A DNA stretch of 64,000 bases, taken from assembly GCF_020524165.1 (NCBI RefSeq), contig NZ_JAIVKU010000005.1:620001-684000 (forward strand), in the 5' to 3' direction. The notes beneath the pieces are model-generated. The model was not told where the DNA came from. It ran no database searches and worked only from the letters and a program-made list of their open reading frames with translations. A program made the position numbers and the translations under genes. The DNA comes from Guptibacillus hwajinpoensis. Lineage in GTDB: Bacteria > Bacillota > Bacilli > Bacillales > Guptibacillaceae. Numbering within the stretch: position 1 is the stretch's first letter; each line of letters begins with the position of its first letter. Below, in pieces: positions 58,954-64,000 of the stretch.

Positions 58954-58987
58954 AAAGCTGCTTCCACAAGATTGTGGAAGCAGCTTT
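58954..58987. terminator. Two-way terminator between P450 and lutC
   Basis: A 15-bp perfect stem (58954-58968 with 58973-58987) with a 4-base loop. T tails are short on both strands. Confidence 0.8.
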
Positions 58988-59038
58988 ATGTTGACTGATC
59001 CTATTCCCAACTTCTACGCAATAGATAAATGAAGAAGG

Positions 59039-59743
59039 TTAACAATCACTGATAACAATATAACTCGCTTTAACAGGCCCATGTACCCCTTCCACAAAGC
59101 TTAATTCAATATCTGCGCTGTTACTAGGACCAGAGATGAACTTGATACAGGAGGAAACAGGTTGTTGATTTTCCAAATTTTTCTCAATCTTATCTGTAAC
59201 CTGAGTAAGACGTGGAACAATTGTACTTTTGGGTACAAGGGCAATATATGTCTTAGGCAATAAACTTACCGATCTTCCTTTTTCAGCTGATGTTGTTAAG
59301 ACAACGGTAGCAGATTCAGCAAGTGTATAATCACTGAATGTGATGCCAATATCTGCATCTCTTGCCGCGACTATGTTTTTTTTACCAGTATCAGTATCCC
59401 AGGTGTGATGATGATAATCATTAAGCACCGTGTTCAACTTATACTCTTCAAATCGTGGATCTGACCATGAAATGATTGAAGGGACGCCCACACCTATTTC
59501 TTCTTTTAAGGCTAGAGGGAGATCTTGTAGCGTTGTTTCAACGACGTTTGTATTGATTTTTTCAGCTGCTTTTTTAAAAACATGAACAAGATCATCTTGC
59601 GTTGCATATTGTAAAATTTGATATTGTGGACGAAGCTCCCATTTCGGCACTTTTACCTCGTTTTCGATTTTATTTCTTCCCAGTTTTCCAGATAATTTCT
59701 TCAAAAAGTCTTCACGGTTCTTAACACTTCCATGACCAACCAT
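59039..59743 (-). CDS. lutC: LutC, lactate utilization protein (LUD domain)
   Basis: A 234-residue LUD-domain protein. The C-terminal half holds the family core: ARDADIGITFSDYTLAESATVVLTTSAEKGRSVSLLPKTYIALV, then ISGPSNSADIELSFVEGVHGP. LutABC together oxidise L-lactate to pyruvate in Bacillus. Its ATG overlaps the lutB stop by one base (TAATG), and GGAGGGAG lies within lutB, so translation is coupled. Last gene of the lut operon. Confidence 0.92.
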   Translation of the reverse strand: MVGHGSVKNREDFLKKLSGKLGRNKIENEVKVPKWELRPQYQILQYATQDDLVHVFKKAAEKINTNVVETTLQDLPLALKEEIGVGVPSIISWSDPRFEEYKLNTVLNDYHHHTWDTDTGKKNIVAARDADIGITFSDYTLAESATVVLTTSAEKGRSVSLLPKTYIALVPKSTIVPRLTQVTDKIEKNLENQQPVSSCIKFISGPSNSADIELSFVEGVHGPVKASYIVISDC

Positions 59744-61170
59744 TAAAATGCACTCCCTCCTTTACTTCTGTTTTTAAACCAATCACGGAATGAATCATTT
59801 GAAGGGGCAGGAAAATCTCTCGTCCTGGTCCATTCCTTTAATGAAAACGGTCCGCTTGTCATATTTTCACCTTTAAGAAAGGAGCGTGATACAAAGGAAG
59901 CAGACTTTACACTAAATTGATACATCTTAGCTGAAGACGTAACCAGTTTGAATGCTCTCATCACCATCTTTTCTGGCAAAGGTGCTCCCCCTTCCTTTTC
60001 CACAATGTTTTGACGATGCTTTAATAACAGTTCGTGAAGAGGAATTTTGACCGGACAGGCATCCGTACAAGCTGAACATAAGGTTGAGGCATAAGGGAGC
60101 TCTTTGTATTCTTCATACCCACCAAGAATTGGAGAAATAACAGCTCCGATTGGTCCTGAATAAATAGACCCATAAGCATGACCACCAATGTGACGGTATA
60201 CTGGACAGACATTCAAGCAGGCAGAGCAACGAATGCAATGAAGTGCCGACTGAAATTCACTACCAATCATCTTAGAGCGTCCGTTATCAAGAATCACTAA
60301 ATGAAACTCCTCAGGACCATCCATTTCATCCTTTGCTTTTGGGCCTGTTAAAGTGGATACATAGGTCGAAAGCTTTTGACCGACCGCACTTCTCGCAAGC
60401 ATACTTACGACAATGTCAAACTCTTTCCATGTAGGAACAATCCGCTCCATTCCCATGACTGATATTTGTGTTTTAGGAAACGTTGTGACCATTTCCGCAT
60501 TCCCTTCATTCGTTACAAGGGATATCGTTCCAGAATCAGCAATGGCAAAATTACATCCAGTTATGCCGATATCGGCTGACAAAAATTCATTCCGCAACTG
60601 TTCCCGTGCAAATGCCGTCAGTTCTTCTGGATTAGAGGAATTGGCATATCCACGCTTCGTTCGAAATACTTCCTGAATCTGGTCCCTGTTTTTATGAAGT
60701 GCTGGAGCAAGGAAATGGGATGGAGGATCTTCTGCTAATTGAATGATGTATTCTCCTAAGTCCGTTTCAACAACCTCACAACCACTTGCTTTAAGAGCAT
60801 GGTTTAAACCGATTTCTTCTGTCACCATTGATTTCGATTTAACGACCTTTTTTGCATTCTTTTTCGTGATAATTGAACTAATATACTGATTAGCTTCCTC
60901 AGGAGTCTCGGCGAAGTAGACATTCCCTCCTCGTTTTATCACATTCTCACTGAGCTCATACAGATAATAATCTAAATGGTCAATGGTATGCTTTCTTATA
61001 GCTGCTGATAGCTCTCTCCACTCCTCCCAATTTCCAAGCTCGTCGATAATTTGTTCTCTCACTCCTGTTAAACGACCTTGAGCAGACGACACGGCTTCTC
61101 TCATAAATGAGTCTTGCAAACTAGTTGAAACCCGTTTAGTAAATGGCGCCTGACCTATTTTCATACTCAT
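59743..61170 (-). CDS. lutB: LutB, iron-sulfur LUD protein of lactate oxidation
   Basis: A 475-residue protein: LUD domain at about 60-300 and ferredoxin domain with two 4Fe-4S sites, Cys312-Cys315-Cys318-Cys322 ([12 protein letters not shown]) and Cys365-Cys368-Cys372 (CSACTDACP). The [13 protein letters not shown] and GPSD-like motifs of the family are present. LutB moves electrons in the LutABC complex. GGAGG precedes the ATG. It follows lutA by 16 bases. Confidence 0.93.
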   Translation of the reverse strand: MSMKIGQAPFTKRVSTSLQDSFMREAVSSAQGRLTGVREQIIDELGNWEEWRELSAAIRKHTIDHLDYYLYELSENVIKRGGNVYFAETPEEANQYISSIITKKNAKKVVKSKSMVTEEIGLNHALKASGCEVVETDLGEYIIQLAEDPPSHFLAPALHKNRDQIQEVFRTKRGYANSSNPEELTAFAREQLRNEFLSADIGITGCNFAIADSGTISLVTNEGNAEMVTTFPKTQISVMGMERIVPTWKEFDIVVSMLARSAVGQKLSTYVSTLTGPKAKDEMDGPEEFHLVILDNGRSKMIGSEFQSALHCIRCSACLNVCPVYRHIGGHAYGSIYSGPIGAVISPILGGYEEYKELPYASTLCSACTDACPVKIPLHELLLKHRQNIVEKEGGAPLPEKMVMRAFKLVTSSAKMYQFSVKSASFVSRSFLKGENMTSGPFSLKEWTRTRDFPAPSNDSFRDWFKNRSKGGSAF

Positions 61171-61186
61171 TAGCGGACCTCCTCTC

Positions 61187-61903
61187 TTAAGAATGATTTA
61201 GGATCTGAGCAATATGCTTCACTTCAATTGGATTTCCGAGTCTATTGATCCGTCCTCCTATATTCATCAAACAACCACAATCTGCTCCTATGAGCACATT
61301 TGCCTCTGTACTTTTAATATGATGAACTTTTTCATCCACCATTTGCTCTGAGATACGTGCCATCTTCACTGAAAAAGTGCCCCCAAATCCACAACAGTCT
61401 TGTTTAAACGGTAATGGGACAACATGCAGTCCCTTGACGTGCTTTAATAACGTCAAAGGACTTTCATCTACTCCAAGCAAACGGCTCATATGGCATGAGG
61501 TATGATAGGTAGCCGTTCCTTCATAACGGGCACCAACGTCTTCTATATCTAGAACTTCGACGATAAATTGTGTTAACTCATACGACTTATTAGAGAGCTC
61601 TTCCGCTTTGTTTGCCCATTCAGGTTCATCCATAAATAAATTCTCGTATTCTTTCAACATGGTCATGCAGGAACCAGAAGGAGAAACAACATAATCCGCG
61701 TGTCGGAATGTATTGATCATGTGCTTCATGGTCTCCTTCGCCTCTTTTATGTAGCCGCTGTTATACGCAGGTTGTCCACAACATGTCTGCCCTTCAGGAA
61801 AATCAACCTCGCAGCCAAGCTTTTCTAAAAGCTCTACCGTATCCTTACCTATTTCTGAAGAAAACACGTCGATTAGACAAGTAAGAAACAATGAAACTTT
61901 CAT
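61187..61903 (-). CDS. lutA: LutA, CCG-domain subunit of lactate oxidation
   Basis: A 238-residue protein with two cysteine-rich CCG-type motifs: [13 protein letters not shown] at about 39-51 and [15 protein letters not shown] near 165-179, the fold shared with glycolate oxidase and heterodisulfide reductase subunits. It resembles B. subtilis LutA (YvfV). GGAAGGAGGGG is the ribosome site. It starts 67 bases after the livF stop on the same strand; a weak CCTTC/GAAGG hairpin lies between. Confidence 0.92.
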   Translation of the reverse strand: MKVSLFLTCLIDVFSSEIGKDTVELLEKLGCEVDFPEGQTCCGQPAYNSGYIKEAKETMKHMINTFRHADYVVSPSGSCMTMLKEYENLFMDEPEWANKAEELSNKSYELTQFIVEVLDIEDVGARYEGTATYHTSCHMSRLLGVDESPLTLLKHVKGLHVVPLPFKQDCCGFGGTFSVKMARISEQMVDEKVHHIKSTEANVLIGADCGCLMNIGGRINRLGNPIEVKHIAQILNHS

Positions 61904-61970
61904 TACCTTCCCCTCCTTCCTAAATGTAAATGAAAGATGCCCTTCTTAACGAAGGACAACGATCATCTCT

Positions 61971-62675
61971 TTAATGGCCTAAGTAAGCTTCCTTTATACT
62001 GGAGTCTTTCAATAAGTCCCTTGCCAAACCACTTTTGACAACTTTTCCTGTTTCAAGGACATAGGCATGATGCGCAACCTTTAAAGCCTGTCGCGCATTT
62101 TGTTCTACTAGCAAAACAGTTGTACCTTCTTCGTTGATTTCTTTCACAATTTGAAAGATATCTTTAACGATTAAGGGAGCTAACCCCATAGAGGGTTCAT
62201 CAAGTAAGAGAAGCTTTGGCTTAGACATTAACGCTCGTGCGATGGCAAGCATTTGCTGCTGTCCTCCTGATAGAGTGCCACCTAATTGCGATTTACGTTC
62301 TTCTAATATCGGAAACCGCTCCATTACCTTTTGGAGATCTTTTTTTATGGAACCCTTTCGACGAAACGCTCCCATTTCTAAATTCTCCAATACTGTCATG
62401 CCTGAAAGGATGGCCCGCCCTTCTGGAACGAGCGATATCCCTTTGCTAACAAGCATATCCGGTGTATTTCCGGTAATATCTTCATTTAGAAACGTAATGT
62501 CCCCTTTTTTAGGTTTTAATACTCCAGCAATCGTTTTCATTGTCGTTGTTTTCCCAGCACCGTTAGCACCCAGAATGGTGACGATGCTTCCTTCAGGAAC
62601 ATCGATACTGATCCCTTTTAACGCGAGGATATTTCCATAATAGGTATGTATGTTGTTTACGCTAAGCAAGCTCAT
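61971..62675 (-). CDS. livF: LivF, branched-chain amino-acid-type ABC ATPase
   Basis: A 234-residue ABC ATPase of the LivF group. Walker A is GANGAGKTT, signature LSGGQQQML, Walker B LLLLDEPS with MGLAPLIV, and H-loop VEQNARQAL. The ATG at 62675 has GAGGAGG upstream; the frame overlaps the livG stop by 14 bases. It is the second ATPase of the LIV-type transporter. The operon continues into lutABC 67 bases further on. Confidence 0.92.
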   Translation of the reverse strand: MSLLSVNNIHTYYGNILALKGISIDVPEGSIVTILGANGAGKTTTMKTIAGVLKPKKGDITFLNEDITGNTPDMLVSKGISLVPEGRAILSGMTVLENLEMGAFRRKGSIKKDLQKVMERFPILEERKSQLGGTLSGGQQQMLAIARALMSKPKLLLLDEPSMGLAPLIVKDIFQIVKEINEEGTTVLLVEQNARQALKVAHHAYVLETGKVVKSGLARDLLKDSSIKEAYLGH

Positions 62676-63435
62676 CTTCCTCCTCTCGACCAAGATACGC
62701 TTCAATGACGGCAGGATTATTTCGAATCTCTTCAGGGGTTCCCTGGGCAATTTTCTTTCCGAAATTAAGAACCGCCATCCGATCACACACTTTCATGACA
62801 AGCGGCATGTCATGCTCAATGAGTAAAATGGTCATGTTCAGCTTTTTTATTTTTTGAATAAGCTCGAATAAATCATTCGTCTCTTTCTCATTCATCCCTG
62901 CTGCAGGCTCATCAAGCAATAATAATTTCGGGTCACTCGCAAGGGCTCGTGCGATTTCGAGACGGCGCTGCTGACCATATGCCAAATTATCTGCAAATGA
63001 ATCTTCCAATTCCTCAAGTCCGACTAAGCGCAGAAGATCACGCGCTTTACGTTTGATACTCTCTTCTTCCATCCTCTGAGACTTGAGTTTTAATACACCT
63101 GACCATACGCCTGAAGATGTCCTACAGTGTTGGCCGACTGTGACATTTTCTAGTACTGTCATATCTGGGAACAGGCGAATGTTCTGAAACGTTCGACATA
63201 CGCCTTCCTTTGTGATTTGATAAGGCTTCTTACCGGTCAGCCGTTTCTTTATAAAAACGACCTCGCCTGTTGTTGGAGGAAACATCGAAGTAATAATATT
63301 GAACATTGTTGTTTTTCCCGCCCCGTTCGGTCCAATGAGTCCAAATACTTCGCCTTGATTGACCCGAAATGATACATCAGTCAAGGCTTGGATTCCACCA
63401 AACTTTTTTGTGATCTCCTTAACTTCCAATATCAT
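62662..63435 (-). CDS. livG: LivG, branched-chain amino-acid-type ABC ATPase
   Basis: A 257-residue ABC ATPase of the LivG group: Walker A GPNGAGKTT, then FQNIRLFPDMTVLENV in place of the classical Q-loop, signature LAYGQQRRLE (LivG-specific), Walker B LLLLDEPAAGMN, H-loop IEHDM. It starts at the ATG at 63435, 8 bases from AAAGGAG, and overlaps the livM end by 17 bases. It pairs with LivF to drive import of branched-chain amino acids or other small solutes. Confidence 0.92.
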   Translation of the reverse strand: MILEVKEITKKFGGIQALTDVSFRVNQGEVFGLIGPNGAGKTTMFNIITSMFPPTTGEVVFIKKRLTGKKPYQITKEGVCRTFQNIRLFPDMTVLENVTVGQHCRTSSGVWSGVLKLKSQRMEEESIKRKARDLLRLVGLEELEDSFADNLAYGQQRRLEIARALASDPKLLLLDEPAAGMNEKETNDLFELIQKIKKLNMTILLIEHDMPLVMKVCDRMAVLNFGKKIAQGTPEEIRNNPAVIEAYLGREEEDELA

Positions 63436-64000
63436 GACGTTTACTCTCCTTTTCATCTATGGTCTTCTGATCCTTTTTCTTACGTAACCTTTTCAACTTA
63501 TGTATCATGTTATAGTCGATTAGTCCCTGAGGTCTAAAAGCCATCATTGCCACCAGAATAACGCCATAAATCATATAACGGTATTCACTTACATCACGAA
63601 GTAATTCAGGCATTGACGTTAAGAAGATCGCACCAAAAATTGGACCTGCTATAACCTCACTCCCCCCGAAAACAGCAAAGATGAGGATTTCTACCGCGCG
63701 ATGGTAAGAGAAGTCTGACGGGCTGATATATGCTGTAATGTGCGCATAAAGTGCGCCTGCAAAGCCTGCTACTAGAGCACCCTGTGCAAAAGCCAACACT
63801 TTATAATAGGTAATATTAATTCCCATTGCTTCTGCCGCGCTTTCGTCCATCTTAATAGCTGCGAATGCTCTTCCTACTCTAGAACGATGCTGTCTAACAA
63901 AAAAGGAGATTAATAGGATGGTTACAACGAGTAGAATCAAAAACACGAGAACACTAATAAGCTGATTACTCCTAATTCCAATCATATCGGCTGTAAAGCC
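63419..64000 (-). CDS. livM: LivM, branched-chain amino-acid-type ABC permease (5' truncated by the window)
   Basis: 193 residues seen; the reading frame continues beyond the right edge. Membrane helices alternate with the coupling region GRAFAAIKMDESAAEAMGINITYYKVLAFAQGALVAGFAGALYAHI, the LivM/LivH hallmark, and FGGSEVIAGPIFGAIFL. The end is basic (HKLKRLRKKKDQK). It should dimerise with a LivH-type permease outside the window. Typical LivM is about 320-350 residues, so roughly 130-150 are missing. Confidence 0.9.
   Translation of the reverse strand, partial: GFTADMIGIRSNQLISVLVFLILLVVTILLISFFVRQHRSRVGRAFAAIKMDESAAEAMGINITYYKVLAFAQGALVAGFAGALYAHITAYISPSDFSYHRAVEILIFAVFGGSEVIAGPIFGAIFLTSMPELLRDVSEYRYMIYGVILVAMMAFRPQGLIDYNMIHKLKRLRKKKDQKTIDEKESKRHDIGS

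Overview
The window looks like chromosomal DNA of a low-GC, Gram-positive, endospore-forming member of the Bacillaceae, probably marine or salt- and alkali-tolerant. The signs are strong AGGAGG-type ribosome sites, many TTG/GTG starts, acidic exported proteins, Na+-coupled transporters, a glcU-gdh pair, a Spo0E-like protein, a KinB-like kinase, RsbR-type proteins and a KatX-like catalase. The genus is a guess (Guptibacillus/Pseudalkalibacillus-like). I saw no rRNA, tRNA, phage, insertion sequence or CRISPR.

Layout. 1-11.5 kb: start of a sulfatase-like gene, flavin amine oxidase, Na+/alanine-type symporter, small enzymes, a NIPSNAP-Nudix fusion, a BCCT transporter, then a ketone-body pair (3-hydroxybutyrate dehydrogenase and GntP permease). 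11.8-14.2 kb: feoA plus a feoB split into two overlapping genes. 14.2-24.1 kb: oxidoreductases, amino-acid permease, glutamate dehydrogenase, amidase, a secreted alkaline phosphatase behind PhoP-box-like repeats, and lipoproteins. 24.1-34.8 kb: a tandem TTCGCGGAAT array, small membrane and IDEAL proteins, GltS-type symporter, HAD phosphatase, an excalibur protein next to a class D sortase, a divergent Prs paralogue, a GAF-STAS protein. 34.9-39.9 kb: a Fur-boxed siderophore uptake operon containing a ferredoxin-NADP reductase-like gene. 40-43.4 kb: a glutamine synthetase paralogue behind a perfect GlnR/TnrA box, a Spo0E-like gene, and a guanine-riboswitch purine permease. 44-50 kb: a divergent flavodoxin/LysR pair, catalase, and a CaCA antiporter under a yybP-ykoY Mn2+ riboswitch. 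50-59 kb: two small sigma-factor-like proteins, RsbR-type protein, PspC, histidine kinase, glcU-gdh, FNT channel, cytochrome P450. 59-64 kb: livMGF (livM cut by the window end) running into lutABC.

Regulation can be read directly in many gaps: Fur, GlnR/TnrA and PhoP-like boxes, two riboswitches with terminators, operators for LysR- and TetR-type regulators, and many two-way terminators between convergent genes.

The feature least explained by ordinary annotation is a dispersed 30-45 bp repeat: a GGTGCCTGTCACC palindrome, then CCCG, then a TGTCGAA box. Several copies sit flush against start or stop codons; one supplies a gene's Shine-Dalgarno sequence and another forms a terminator. Two further genes are not evident from long reading frames: a Spo0E-like 56-aa protein (41568-41738) and a 57-aa membrane protein (24228-24401).
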